Origin: Paludibacteraceae bacterium
GTDB taxonomy: Bacteria > Bacteroidota > Bacteroidia > Bacteroidales > Paludibacteraceae
NCBI GenBank assembly: GCA_024399535.1
Contig: JAKSNU010000015.1
Coordinates: 1 to 36,263, forward strand
Direction of reading: 5' to 3'
Length of the DNA: 36,263 bases
Shown: positions 25,320 through 34,307 of the stretch, piece after piece
Layout of the letters: the number at the start of each line of letters is the position of its first letter
Position numbering within the stretch: position 1 is the stretch's first letter
Translations under genes and position numbers: made by a program
Notes under the pieces: generated by a model
Told to the model about the DNA's origin: nothing
The model's database searches: none
The model's input: only the letters and a program-made list of their open reading frames with translations

Positions 25320-26267
25320 CTATAACCATTTTTTAAGTTTGAAAATTAACAATATTATCACTACAGTAAGTACCATAAGTCCGATAGCAAAAGGATAACC
25401 CAACTGCCAGTTCAGTTCAGGCATATTCTTGAAATTCATACCATACATGCTCGCTATAAGTGTTGGAGGCAGGAATATCACACTCACTATTGTAAAAATC
25501 TTAATAATTTTGTTCTGCTGTATGTTTACGAGGCCAAGAAAAGTATCCTGCAAATACTCAAGCCTATCGAACGAAAAACGAGTATGCTCGAACAAAGAAT
25601 TTATATCCTTCAGTATTATTGTCAATTTCATTTTAGCATCTGAAGGCAACAATTCGCTCCTGAGCATATTCGAACATACGCGACTCTTATCAACAATATT
25701 TTCACGAATGAGCATCGTTTTCTCCTGCAACTCCTTGATACTTATAAGTATATCGTCCGATACATCATCATCATCCTTCAATTGCTTTGATAGTTTCGTA
25801 ACCTCGCGCGTCATATCCTCAATCATATCTGCATCGTAGTCAACCCGAGTCTCAAGCAATGCCACCAGCACATAAAATCCAGTAGGATAATTCCTCGGAT
25901 TAGCAAATATTTTCTTTACAGTCTCATTGAACGAACGTAATTCTTGGTTGTGCACTGTGACAAGAATATTGTTTTTTATTATGAATGATACCGACTCTTC
26001 TTCGAAATTATCAAGCAGGAAATTGGAATTTGCAACTATGCTATCAATTGTCTCCATATACCTCGACGACATCTCAATCTCCTCCATTTCTTCCTCCTCT
26101 TGTATATAGATTTTAAGGAATTGCTCCAACTCGCTCTCCACATTGACCTCCACATCGTTCATATCAATCCACAGCAAATTCTTCTCCTCCACATCACGCA
26201 ACGTATCAAGTTCCTTGGAGATTTTGATACGTCCGCATTCCTTATAGAAAATTCTTAATTCTGACAT
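25320..26267 (-). CDS. corA: CorA family magnesium/divalent cation transporter
   Basis: CorA forms a pentameric inner-membrane channel for Mg2+. The 315-residue product has a large acidic cytoplasmic domain with long helices (about 1-250), then two transmembrane helices with the selectivity motif YGMNF between them (ASMYGMNFKNMPELNWQLGY), ending in a basic tail (FKLKKWL). An acidic patch EEEEMEEIEM near residues 77-86 is notable. The gene lies 12 nt after rsmA and 1 nt before the small barrel protein gene. Confidence 0.93.
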   Translation of the reverse strand: MSELRIFYKECGRIKISKELDTLRDVEEKNLLWIDMNDVEVNVESELEQFLKIYIQEEEEMEEIEMSSRYMETIDSIVANSNFLLDNFEEESVSFIIKNNILVTVHNQELRSFNETVKKIFANPRNYPTGFYVLVALLETRVDYDADMIEDMTREVTKLSKQLKDDDDVSDDILISIKELQEKTMLIRENIVDKSRVCSNMLRSELLPSDAKMKLTIILKDINSLFEHTRFSFDRLEYLQDTFLGLVNIQQNKIIKIFTIVSVIFLPPTLIASMYGMNFKNMPELNWQLGYPFAIGLMVLTVVIILLIFKLKKWL

Positions 26268-26279
26268 AATTCAACACAT

Positions 26280-27062
26280 TTATAAAAAATTAATACTTAC
26301 CTTACCAGAAATAATATTTGTCAAGTTGACAAAATCGCCAACCGATAGGGTTTCCGGTCGTGAATTGAAAATATCAGAATCAATGATTTTATTATCAAGC
26401 AATGACTTGAGCGAATTACGCATAGTCTTACGTCTTTGATTGAATGCCGTTTTTACTATTTTTATAAACATTTCCTCGTCACACCCCAAACTTTCCCTGC
26501 CATTACGCGTCATGCGTATTACAGCAGATTTCACCTTCGGCGGAGGATTGAAAACATTTTCATGCACAGTCGTTACATACTCTATATCGTAAAACGCCTG
26601 TAGCAATACTGACGTAATACCATAAGTTTTCGACCCAGGAGCTGCCGCAATGCGCTCAGCGACCTCCTTTTGAATCATTCCAGAGCATACTGGAATCTGG
26701 TCTCTATGCTCAAGAACCTTAAAAAATATCTGCGACGAAATATTATAGGGATAGTTGCCAATAACCATAAATTTTTCGCCACCATACATCTCCTTGAGAT
26801 TTATTTTGAGGAAATCGCCAGCCACCACGCGCAGGTCTGGCCATTTGTCATGCAAATAATCAACCGACTCTCCGTCCACTTCGACAACTGTCAGACGATC
26901 ATTAAATGTCGATATGAGGAATTGCGTCAACATACCCATACCTGGACCCACCTCCAATACAGGCAGGTCATTATCAACAGGTAAAGTCTCTGCAATAACT
27001 TTTGCCACGCTGATATCTGTCAAAAAATGCTGACCTAAATATTTCTTTGCCCTAACCTCCAT
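26280..27062 (-). CDS. rsmA: 16S rRNA dimethyladenosine transferase RsmA (KsgA)
   Basis: RsmA dimethylates two adjacent adenines near the 3' end of 16S rRNA. The 260-residue protein has AKKYLGQHFLTD, the SAM motif LEVGPGMGMLTQFL, an acidic residue in VVEVDGES, and the catalytic motif VIGNYPYNISSQIFFKVLEH. FNPPPKVKSAVIRM and FNQRRKTMRNSLK are family-specific. The ATG at 27062 is chosen over a TTG three codons upstream. It has a well-formed promoter at 27106-27137 and heads the corA-OMP transcript. Confidence 0.96.
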   Translation of the reverse strand: MEVRAKKYLGQHFLTDISVAKVIAETLPVDNDLPVLEVGPGMGMLTQFLISTFNDRLTVVEVDGESVDYLHDKWPDLRVVAGDFLKINLKEMYGGEKFMVIGNYPYNISSQIFFKVLEHRDQIPVCSGMIQKEVAERIAAAPGSKTYGITSVLLQAFYDIEYVTTVHENVFNPPPKVKSAVIRMTRNGRESLGCDEEMFIKIVKTAFNQRRKTMRNSLKSLLDNKIIDSDIFNSRPETLSVGDFVNLTNIISGKVSINFL

Positions 27063-27080
27063 CCGTATCAAAAAAAGTTG

Positions 27081-27088
27081 TAAATTTG
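27081..27088 (+). promoter_or_regulatory. possible -7 element for the GtrA-like gene
   Basis: TAAATTTG followed by CAG matches the consensus, 63 nt before the ATG at 27152. No -33 box is seen. The element overlaps the leader of the divergent rsmA transcript. Confidence 0.4.
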
Positions 27089-27105
27089 CAGAAATTTTTA
27101 GAATG

Positions 27106-27137
27106 CAAATTTAGACATTTTTTTTTAAACCACCAAA
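27106..27137 (-). promoter_or_regulatory. promoter of the rsmA-corA operon
   Basis: On the minus strand, TTTG at 27137-27134, a 20-nt spacer and TAAATTTG at 27113-27106 fit the Bacteroidetes consensus well. Confidence 0.7.
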
Positions 27138-27151
27138 TAAAATTATAACTA

Positions 27152-27625
27152 ATGACATTACAAAATTTCTTACTGAAAATCATTGACTTCTGCTATAAAC
27201 CATTTAGCAAGATAGTTCCACAACAGATATTCCGCTATGGAGTTTCTGGTGGAGCGAACATGGTTCTGGACTGGATTTTATACTTCATTTTTTACAATTT
27301 CGTTTTCAAGCATCAGATTCTTAACATTGGTTTTATCGCAATCAGTCCGCATATCGCATCCTTCATAATAGTATTTCCAATCACTCTGCTCACTGGTTTT
27401 TGGCTCGCCAAATATATCAGTTTCACTGGATCTCGGCTCAAAGGTCGCACTCAGATTTTTCGATATATATCAGTTGTTTTTGCAAACATTCTGATAAACT
27501 ATCTATGCTTGAAATTCTTTGTCGATTATTGCGGTTTCTACCCTACTCCTTCCAAAATATTAACCACTTTCATAACTGTCATTTTTAGCTTTGTAATGCA
27601 AAAATTTTACACTTTCAAAGTATAA
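27152..27625 (+). CDS. GtrA-like family membrane protein
   Basis: The 157-residue protein has four predicted transmembrane helices (about 35-55, 62-88, 105-125 and 132-152) with the GtrA family features FRYGVSGGANMVLDW near helix 1, FWLAKYISF in the central loop, and a C-terminal FSFVMQKFYTFKV. GtrA-like proteins are thought to help move polyprenyl-linked sugars across the inner membrane, or to accompany glycosyltransferases. No glycosyltransferase lies next to it here. It is divergent from rsmA and separated from rprX by a promoter. Confidence 0.9.
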   Translation: MTLQNFLLKIIDFCYKPFSKIVPQQIFRYGVSGGANMVLDWILYFIFYNFVFKHQILNIGFIAISPHIASFIIVFPITLLTGFWLAKYISFTGSRLKGRTQIFRYISVVFANILINYLCLKFFVDYCGFYPTPSKILTTFITVIFSFVMQKFYTFKV

Positions 27626-27691
27626 CACCTTCTATTTTATGTTAAATATACACTAATATAAAATTATTTAACTAAATTTTTACATCAAACA

Positions 27692-27723
27692 TTTGGTCAT
27701 ATCAAAAAAAAATCATACCTTTG
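27692..27723 (+). promoter_or_regulatory. promoter of the rprX-rprY(-pckA) unit
   Basis: TTTG at 27692-27695, 20 nt, and TACCTTTG at 27716-27723 followed by CAGC make a strong match. The rprX ATG is 42 nt downstream. Confidence 0.78.
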
Positions 27724-27765
27724 CAGCGTGAAATTTGTTTTTTTGCCGTTTGATTGTTTATTGAT

Positions 27766-29307
27766 ATGAAAAATTTCAAGTTCAACAAGAAGATAATAGC
27801 ACGAATTGCCGTCTGTCTGATGGCTGTGGCATATGCGTCACTTGTAATAATTCAGATTTTCTATCTCCGACAAACCACCGAACTACTCAACATGCAGTTC
27901 GATAATTCCGTTAAACGCGCAATGCAACAGACTGCGAAAACCCTTGACGAACAAGAAGTTGTCAAGACAATTGACGAGATAGCGAATGGCAACACTCCTG
28001 ACGCTCAACAGGCAAAAGAGCTACTTCGCAAATACAACGAAGGCGACATTACCTCAATATTCGACATAGGTCCTACTAAACCTTCTCCAAATTTCGAGGA
28101 TTTTCGCTTGCCTCCGCCCCACCATAAACAAATGAATACCTCAATTTCAGCCACAGCTCAAGAGACCATGAAAAGAAATAGCACGTATGTTGAGAAGACC
28201 CACAACCTAATGTTATCGATTTTCGCACGACGCAGATACAACAATATGACAGGCTTGATTACTGACAGAATAGATCCAATAGAACTTCGAAACATTCTGA
28301 CCGAAAATCTTACCTCAAACGGAATCAAACTCAATTATCATTTTGCCATTGCTTCTCGCAACAGCGGTTGTATATATAGAATGGGCGAACAATCATTCAC
28401 CATTGACGATAAATGTTACAAAGAAAAATTGTTCGCCAGCGAACCGAGTCAGCAGGCATACGATTTGGTAGTCTGTTTTCAAAATAAACACTCTTTCTTT
28501 TTCGAACATCTAAGACTGATTATTCCTTTCGTTATTGCCATGACATTATTACTTATACTATGTGTGTGGACAATGATATATCTTTTGAACGAACAACGAT
28601 TAGCTGAGATTCAGAACAATTTTGTTCGTAATATGACCCACGAACTGAAGACCCCTGTTGCCTCAATCTCGCTCGCTGCGCAGATGTTATCAGACCCATC
28701 TATTGTAAAATCTGACGATATGGTGAAACGAATATCCACCACAATTAGTCATGAATCGAAACGCCTTGTCCTGCTCATCGACACAGTTCTACAAACCTCA
28801 ATTCTTGACAGGGACCGTTCGAGCCTCAAACTCACACCTACAGATATCAACGACCTCATTCTTCGTGTCACCGAAAGTTTTACAATAAAGGTGGAGAACA
28901 CACACTCAGGTGTATTGAAAACCAATTTAAAAGCCACCGACGCAATTGCCGAAGTTGACGACATACACTTCACTAACATTATATTCAACCTGATGGACAA
29001 TGCAGTGAAATATTCTTCGTCAAAACATCCTCTGATTATAGAAATCAAAACATACAATAAAATGGGGAATCTGAATATCGAAATTTCTGACAACGGCATA
29101 GGTATCGACAAGTCCTGTTTGAAACATATATTTGAGAAATACTATCGTGTACCAACAGGCGAACGCCACGACACCAAGGGGTTTGGTCTTGGGCTGGCAT
29201 ACGTCCATAATATGGTGAAACGCCATAAAGGAACAATTACCGCAGAATCTGAACTCAATATAGGTACAAAGTTCACAATATCTCTGCCAATATACAATGA
29301 ACAATAA
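27766..29307 (+). CDS. rprX: sensor histidine kinase, RprX-like
   Basis: The 513-residue kinase has a first transmembrane helix at about 14-34, a periplasmic sensor part of about 215 residues, and a second helix at about 249-274. The dimerisation/phospho-acceptor motif is RNMTHELKTPVAS with His292. The ATPase domain shows the N box (FNLMDNAVKYSS), the G1 box (ISDNGIGID), the F box (EKYYRV) and the G2 box (GFGLGLAYVHNM). This matches the RprX family described in Bacteroides. The ATG at 27766 is preferred to a start four codons upstream. The partner regulator follows 23 nt later. The signal is unknown. Confidence 0.92.
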   Translation: MKNFKFNKKIIARIAVCLMAVAYASLVIIQIFYLRQTTELLNMQFDNSVKRAMQQTAKTLDEQEVVKTIDEIANGNTPDAQQAKELLRKYNEGDITSIFDIGPTKPSPNFEDFRLPPPHHKQMNTSISATAQETMKRNSTYVEKTHNLMLSIFARRRYNNMTGLITDRIDPIELRNILTENLTSNGIKLNYHFAIASRNSGCIYRMGEQSFTIDDKCYKEKLFASEPSQQAYDLVVCFQNKHSFFFEHLRLIIPFVIAMTLLLILCVWTMIYLLNEQRLAEIQNNFVRNMTHELKTPVASISLAAQMLSDPSIVKSDDMVKRISTTISHESKRLVLLIDTVLQTSILDRDRSSLKLTPTDINDLILRVTESFTIKVENTHSGVLKTNLKATDAIAEVDDIHFTNIIFNLMDNAVKYSSSKHPLIIEIKTYNKMGNLNIEISDNGIGIDKSCLKHIFEKYYRVPTGERHDTKGFGLGLAYVHNMVKRHKGTITAESELNIGTKFTISLPIYNEQ

Positions 29308-29330
29308 TCAAATCATTAAATTATATTATT

Positions 29331-30023
29331 ATGGAAAAAACTAAAATCCTTCTCTGCGAAGATGACGAAAATCTCGGTATGTTGCTTAAAGAGTATCTTC
29401 AAGCAAAGAATTACGACGTCACTCTAATGCCTGATGGTGAAACTGGTTATCACTCTTTCCTTGATGAGAAGTTCGATATGTGCATTCTCGATGTCATGAT
29501 GCCTAAAAAAGACGGGTTCACCCTTGCTCAAGACATTCGAAAACTCAACAGCATCGTTCCTATCGTCTTTCTAACAGCTAAATCGTTGAAAGAAGATGTC
29601 CTCGAAGGTTTCAAAATTGGTGCTGACGACTATATTACAAAGCCATTTTCGATGGAAGAACTTCTTTTCCGCATTGAGGCAATACTCCGCCGTGTTTCCG
29701 GCAAACATGTTTCAAACGAAAGCGAGTTCCGCCTTGGTTCATTGGTTTTCGATTCACAAAAGCAGACAATTGCATCTGCAGATAGGACCATCAAGCTTAC
29801 TACAAAGGAGTGCGAATTGCTCCTCCTTCTCGTTCAAAATGCCAATAACATTCTCGAACGTCAGTTTGCATTGAAATCTATTTGGTTGGAAGACAACTAT
29901 TTCAATGCACGTTCGATGGACGTTTACATCACAAAACTCCGCAAAATTCTCCGTGCCGACTCTGATATTGAAATCATCAACATTCACGGCAAGGGATATA
30001 AACTTGTAATACCTAACAAATAA
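29331..30023 (+). CDS. rprY: OmpR-family response regulator, RprY-like
   Basis: The 230-residue regulator has a receiver domain with E10/D11/D12, phospho-acceptor Asp54 ([13 protein letters not shown]), a conserved Thr/Ala pair in FLTAKS and Lys in YITKPFS. A winged-helix DNA-binding domain follows at about 130-230, with [26 protein letters not shown] and [13 protein letters not shown]. In Bacteroides and Porphyromonas, RprY homologues act on central metabolism, membrane energetics or stress genes. The immediate downstream gene, 4 nt away, is pckA, so pckA is likely cotranscribed and may also be a target. Confidence 0.93.
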   Translation: MEKTKILLCEDDENLGMLLKEYLQAKNYDVTLMPDGETGYHSFLDEKFDMCILDVMMPKKDGFTLAQDIRKLNSIVPIVFLTAKSLKEDVLEGFKIGADDYITKPFSMEELLFRIEAILRRVSGKHVSNESEFRLGSLVFDSQKQTIASADRTIKLTTKECELLLLLVQNANNILERQFALKSIWLEDNYFNARSMDVYITKLRKILRADSDIEIINIHGKGYKLVIPNK

Positions 30024-30027
30024 AACT

Positions 30028-31626
30028 ATGATAAATTTAGATAGATATGGGATCTGCGATGTTAAGGAAATCATCTACAATCCATCGTACGATACTCTCT
30101 ACGCAGAAGAAACCAAACCCGGACTCACGGGATATGAGAAAGGAACTCTGACCGAACTTGGTGCTGTCAATGTTATGACTGGCATTTACACAGGTCGTTC
30201 GCCAAAGGACAAATTTTTTGTCATGGACGATGTCAGCCGCGACACTGTATGGTGGACTTCCGACGAGTACAAGAACGACAACAAGCCAGTTTCAGTTGAG
30301 ACATGGCATGCACTGAAAGAAATTGCCATCCGCGAACTCTCAAACAAGCGTCTGTTTGTGGTTGATGCATTCTGCGGAGCAAATCCATCGACCCGTCTGA
30401 AAGTACGTTTCATTATGGAGGTAGCTTGGCAAGCACATTTTGTCCGCAATATGTTCATTCGTCCTTCTGACGAAGAGTTGAAAGATTTCGGCGAACCTGA
30501 CTTCACTGTATATACAGCATCGAAGGCAAAGGTTGAAAACTACAAGGAGCTTGGTCTTAATTCAGAGACAGCCGTTGTGTTCAACCTCTCGTCGCGCGAG
30601 CAGGTCATCATCAACACATGGTATGGCGGCGAAATGAAAAAAGGAATGTTCTCTATCATGAACTATCTCCTGCCGTTGAAAGGCATTGCTGCTATGCACT
30701 GCTCTGCCAACACCAATTCGAAAGGCGAAACTGCAATATTTTTCGGACTTTCTGGCACAGGTAAAACCACTCTTTCGACCGACCCTAAACGTGCTCTTAT
30801 CGGTGATGACGAACATGGCTGGGACGATGATGGAATCTTCAATTTCGAAGGTGGCTGTTATGCTAAAGTCATTGATCTTGATAAAAATAGCGAACCCGAT
30901 ATCTACAATGCCATACGCCGTGATGCTCTTCTCGAGAATGTGACAGTTGATCAATCTGGCAAGATAGATTTCACCGATAAAAGTGTAACCGAGAATACAC
31001 GCGTGTCCTACCCTATTTACCACATCGAAAATATCGTAAAACCTGTTTCAAAAGCTCCTGCAGCACGCAAGGTTATTTTCCTTTCAGCCGATGCATTCGG
31101 TGTGTTACCTCCTGTGTCAATTCTTTCGCCAGAACAGACTCAGTACTATTTCCTCAGCGGTTTCACAGCCAAATTAGCTGGAACAGAGCGTGGAATCACC
31201 GAACCTACTCCTACGTTCTCGGCATGTTTCGGTGCAGCCTTCCTCTCACTTCACCCAACAAAATACGGAGAAGAACTTGTCAAAAGAATGAAGCAATCCG
31301 GAGCAACTGCTTATTTGGTCAATACTGGTTGGAACGGAACTGGCAAACGCATCTCAATCAAGGACACACGTGGTATCATTGACGCCATCCTTGATGGTTC
31401 GATTGACCATGCATCAACAAAGAAAATTCCTATGTTTGATTTTGTTGTACCTACAGAGCTACCAGGAGTTGACACCAATATTCTCGACCCACGCAACACA
31501 TATCAAACACCAGGCGAGTGGGAAACCAAAGCTAAAGACCTTGCCGAACGCTTCATAAAGAATTTCCACAAATTCGAAGGCAACGAGCTCGGAAAATCGC
31601 TTGTAGAAGCAGGTCCAAAACTCTGA
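30028..31626 (+). CDS. pckA: phosphoenolpyruvate carboxykinase (ATP)
   Basis: PckA interconverts oxaloacetate and PEP with ATP/ADP. In anaerobic Bacteroidales it often works in the CO2-fixing, ATP-forming direction toward succinate. The 532-residue enzyme has RSPKDKF, the kinase loop [16 protein letters not shown], the metal-binding stretch [12 protein letters not shown] with [10 protein letters not shown], and the C-terminal adenine-binding region [17 protein letters not shown]. Length is normal. A strong terminator follows at 31647-31684. No separate promoter is visible between rprY and pckA. Confidence 0.98.
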   Translation: MINLDRYGICDVKEIIYNPSYDTLYAEETKPGLTGYEKGTLTELGAVNVMTGIYTGRSPKDKFFVMDDVSRDTVWWTSDEYKNDNKPVSVETWHALKEIAIRELSNKRLFVVDAFCGANPSTRLKVRFIMEVAWQAHFVRNMFIRPSDEELKDFGEPDFTVYTASKAKVENYKELGLNSETAVVFNLSSREQVIINTWYGGEMKKGMFSIMNYLLPLKGIAAMHCSANTNSKGETAIFFGLSGTGKTTLSTDPKRALIGDDEHGWDDDGIFNFEGGCYAKVIDLDKNSEPDIYNAIRRDALLENVTVDQSGKIDFTDKSVTENTRVSYPIYHIENIVKPVSKAPAARKVIFLSADAFGVLPPVSILSPEQTQYYFLSGFTAKLAGTERGITEPTPTFSACFGAAFLSLHPTKYGEELVKRMKQSGATAYLVNTGWNGTGKRISIKDTRGIIDAILDGSIDHASTKKIPMFDFVVPTELPGVDTNILDPRNTYQTPGEWETKAKDLAERFIKNFHKFEGNELGKSLVEAGPKL

Positions 31627-31646
31627 AAAATATTTATCCAACTTAG

Positions 31647-31684
31647 AATACGCTGACCTGCATTTGGGTCAGCGTATTTTTTTT
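31647..31684 (+). terminator. terminator after pckA
   Basis: AATACGCTGACC (31647-31658) pairs perfectly with GGTCAGCGTATT (31667-31678) over an 8-nt loop, followed by at least eight T. It is a textbook intrinsic terminator. Confidence 0.88.
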
Positions 31685-31703
31685 AATAAAATGTGAAAAA
31701 AAA

Positions 31704-31735
31704 TTTGTCTATTCAAACTAAAAAACTTAACTTTG
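31704..31735 (+). promoter_or_regulatory. promoter of the amidohydrolase-fold lipoprotein gene
   Basis: TTTG at 31704-31707, 20 nt, and TAACTTTG at 31728-31735 followed by CAGC match the consensus closely. The ATG is 69 nt downstream. Confidence 0.78.
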
Positions 31736-31804
31736 CAGCGAATGTGTCATAGAATGGCATATCAAGAATAAATATTTAGTTATCAGTCATATAATAAATA
31801 CGAT

Positions 31805-33487
31805 ATGAAAAAAAGCATTGCTATTTTATTATCGCTTGTAATACTATTGGGATTGTTTTCGTGCCGTAAAAGAGAATATTTTGACCAACTTGTATTGGGC
31901 AGAGTAATTACAATGGACAATAATCACCCTTTTGCAGATGCCATAGGCATCAAAAATGGAACTATTATGTACATAGGTCCCGCACGTTTAGCGTTGAATT
32001 ACTGCAACAAATCCACAACAATACTCAACTACGACTCTTCATACATCTATCCAGGATTCATTGATGCGAACATCCACGGGACAGTCGGTGCTTCACGAAT
32101 AATAATTGAAGCTGACCTCAGCAGCGATACTATTGCAACAATGCGACAATATGTTGACATAATGCGCCAGTACATACTTGACAACCCAGGGCGTAGCATC
32201 TATCGCGGCTACGGATGGAAACTCAGGGATTGCCAACCCAATGCTAAAATGCTTGACGAAATCTGCAGCGAAGTTCCGATGATACTTACATCGTCCGACA
32301 ACCAGCAGATATGGCTCAATTCTGCTGCGATGAACAAATTTGGCATAGCTCAAATTGCAGATTCAGTCAAAACCATGTTTGGCAGACACACCATGCAATC
32401 CAATGGATATATAAAAGGAGCAGAAGCTTTCAACGTATATAAACAGGCATCACCAACCAAAGACGAATATAAGCATGGCATACTGAAATGGCAGGAATTC
32501 CTTTTTTCCAAAGGATATACAGCCGTCTCTGAAGTATGCGACAACATCACCAACAACAATGCTATCCGTGCATATTCCGAACTCGCCAAAGAGGGTAAAC
32601 TCCAGTTACGCACATATTCCACCCATTACATCAGTAGTCAGAAAAGCATGGACGAAGAACTCAACGAACTCATGCGACTCGCTAAGACCTACGAAAACGA
32701 GTATTTCAAGATTAATGGTGTAGTAGTGTTTGTAGATGGCGAAACCGAAAACCGCATGGCATGGATGATAGACCCATATAACGATGACCATCAGTATTAC
32801 GGCAATCCCGGACTTACAAACATAGATAAACTTACAAAAATAACAAAATTCGCCAACGAAAATGAATTGTACGTCCATGCCATATGCACAGGCGACGGTG
32901 CTGTCCGTTCTGCGCTAAATGCAATCTGTGCAGCCGAGGATATCACCAACATCAAGACATGCAGGAACGCAATTTCGGTTATCAAATACATACACCCAGA
33001 TGATATAATGAAAATGGCAGACTACAATATTATGGCACTTGTAGAACCTCTGTCAATACCAATAGACACTACAAAATCTGAGATTGAAAAACAGTATTTC
33101 GGAGTTCGGACCTTATCGCAACACCCTATAAAATCTCTTCTTAACTATGGTTGTCGCATTGCATTCCAATCGTACTATCCATTGCGCAATTCGCTTGACA
33201 TACCTATGACCATTTGTGCGGCAGTGGCACGAAATTTTCCATATCTGCCTTCCACACTGACCAACAACTCATATGAAGCTGTCTCGCGGAAGCAAGCATT
33301 GCGTGCAATGACCATTGATGCCGCATATTCCGTAAAGCAAGAGAAAAAACTCGGTTCTATCCGTTTGGATAAAGTAGCAAACTTCACAGTAATAGATTTC
33401 AACTTCCTCAAGGACGACCTCCAGCAATCAGACAAGGCTTCCGTCGTAGCAACCATAATTGAGGGAAAAGAGGTCTATCATAAATAA
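31805..33487 (+). CDS. lipoprotein with YtcJ-like amidohydrolase fold, probable pseudoenzyme
   Basis: The 560-residue protein has a lipoprotein signal (LGLFSC, Cys20). It has the layout of the YtcJ/amidohydrolase 3 family: a beta-sandwich start (LVLGRVITMDNNHPFADAIGIKNG), IYPGFIDANIHG, a Lys-bearing FKINGVVVFVDGETENRMAWM, HAICTGDGAVRSALNAI, and a C-terminal SIRLDKVANFTVIDFNFL. Several metal ligands look replaced. The usual HxH is N89-x-H91, the His of the typical IEHAQ motif aligns with Val in AISVIKYIHPDD, and the usual SD before the last segment reads SYYP. It is probably inactive as a hydrolase and may bind a ligand. A single gene between its own promoter and a transposon remnant. Confidence 0.82.
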   Translation: MKKSIAILLSLVILLGLFSCRKREYFDQLVLGRVITMDNNHPFADAIGIKNGTIMYIGPARLALNYCNKSTTILNYDSSYIYPGFIDANIHGTVGASRIIIEADLSSDTIATMRQYVDIMRQYILDNPGRSIYRGYGWKLRDCQPNAKMLDEICSEVPMILTSSDNQQIWLNSAAMNKFGIAQIADSVKTMFGRHTMQSNGYIKGAEAFNVYKQASPTKDEYKHGILKWQEFLFSKGYTAVSEVCDNITNNNAIRAYSELAKEGKLQLRTYSTHYISSQKSMDEELNELMRLAKTYENEYFKINGVVVFVDGETENRMAWMIDPYNDDHQYYGNPGLTNIDKLTKITKFANENELYVHAICTGDGAVRSALNAICAAEDITNIKTCRNAISVIKYIHPDDIMKMADYNIMALVEPLSIPIDTTKSEIEKQYFGVRTLSQHPIKSLLNYGCRIAFQSYYPLRNSLDIPMTICAAVARNFPYLPSTLTNNSYEAVSRKQALRAMTIDAAYSVKQEKKLGSIRLDKVANFTVIDFNFLKDDLQQSDKASVVATIIEGKEVYHK

Positions 33488-33503
33488 ATCTGACCTTTTG
33501 GAC

Positions 33504-34078
33504 TAATAGACATTTGTGGTGATAAAATTCTACCAGATTGTGAGTAATGGACATTTGTGGTGATGAGTTTTCATGGAGGTGAAAACAGACTCGATTCCAT
33601 TATTCGTATTTGGTATTCCCAACTCCTTGTTATCGTACCAAACCCAGAGATAAGGCATATTCCTTTTAAGACTTAACCAGGCACTCCGTAATCTTTTATG
33701 CACGTAATGTGTCTTGCCATTTTTATCGGGTTCACTCCTCTCGTTGATAAACGACTTATGCTTTTCATACCAGCTGTTAAAGTCTGACATAAAACAATCC
33801 TTATCCTTATCGGTCAGTGTATAAGCCAGTTGCGCAATATTTTGTTTGCCATCCAAATATTCTTTGTATAACTCACTGTCACATAAACGTTTATTGTACA
33901 CAAACCGTTTGCCACAAACTTTACATTTTAATCTCTGATGGCCTCTGGTAAAACCATCCTTAACCAGGCCTTTTGACCCACAAAAAAAGCATTTCTTATG
34001 CATCCTTCATTTTTTTGGATGCAAAGATAATAAATTCAATTAGTTATAGACACTTTTATCACCACAAATGTCCATTAC
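33504..34078 (-). mobile_element. internally deleted insertion element with inverted repeats
   Basis: The ends carry inverted repeats: TAATAGACATTTGTGGTGAT at the left (33504 onward), and the right end (34077 back to 34054) reads the same with one difference over 24 nt. A second copy of the left repeat lies inside at 33545-33564 (TAATGGACATTTGTGGTGAT). Between them is a shortened transposase frame on the minus strand. No clear target duplication is visible. The 52-nt right end recurs at 345-396. Confidence 0.75.
33530..34003 (-). pseudogene. truncated zinc-ribbon transposase
   Basis: The 157-residue frame begins with a four-cysteine zinc ribbon (CFFCGSKGLVKDG, then LKCKVCGKRFVYN), as in the Zn-binding variant of IS256-type transposases of Bacteroidetes. 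Near residue 62 it passes straight to a C-terminal-type region (DFNSWYEKHKSFINERS, then LGIPNTNNGIESVFTSMKTH). The catalytic DDE core that should lie between is missing, and so are the first acidic residues. The last residues (HHHKCPLL) are translated from the inner inverted repeat. The family name is by pattern. The protein cannot be an active transposase. Confidence 0.75.
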
Positions 34079-34110
34079 ACCCGAAGTCAGGAAAAAAATG
34101 TTCCTTCATC

Positions 34111-34142
34111 TTTAGCCATATCAAAATAATACACTAACTTTG
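34111..34142 (+). promoter_or_regulatory. promoter upstream of the deiminase-superfamily lipoprotein gene
   Basis: TTTA at 34111-34114, 20 nt and TAACTTTG at 34135-34142. The -7 match is good and the -33 is approximate. The leader to the ATG at 34308 is long (about 160 nt), with no clear fold seen by eye. Confidence 0.55.
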
Positions 34143-34307
34143 AAAATGAAACCGGCAGCCTATTGAACACACAATAACCATCTGATTTACAAAGTATATT
34201 ACATATAAATAGCATTGACTATCATGGTGATTCTATAGAGAATAGTTGCAAAAAAAGTCTTGAAACGTGAATTGAATGAAAAACTACTTAAAGATATATA
34301 CAAAGAT

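Noticed and set aside
25429..25839. 136-residue ORF antisense to corA
   Set aside because: It is the shadow of a strongly supported gene, with no domain pattern of its own.
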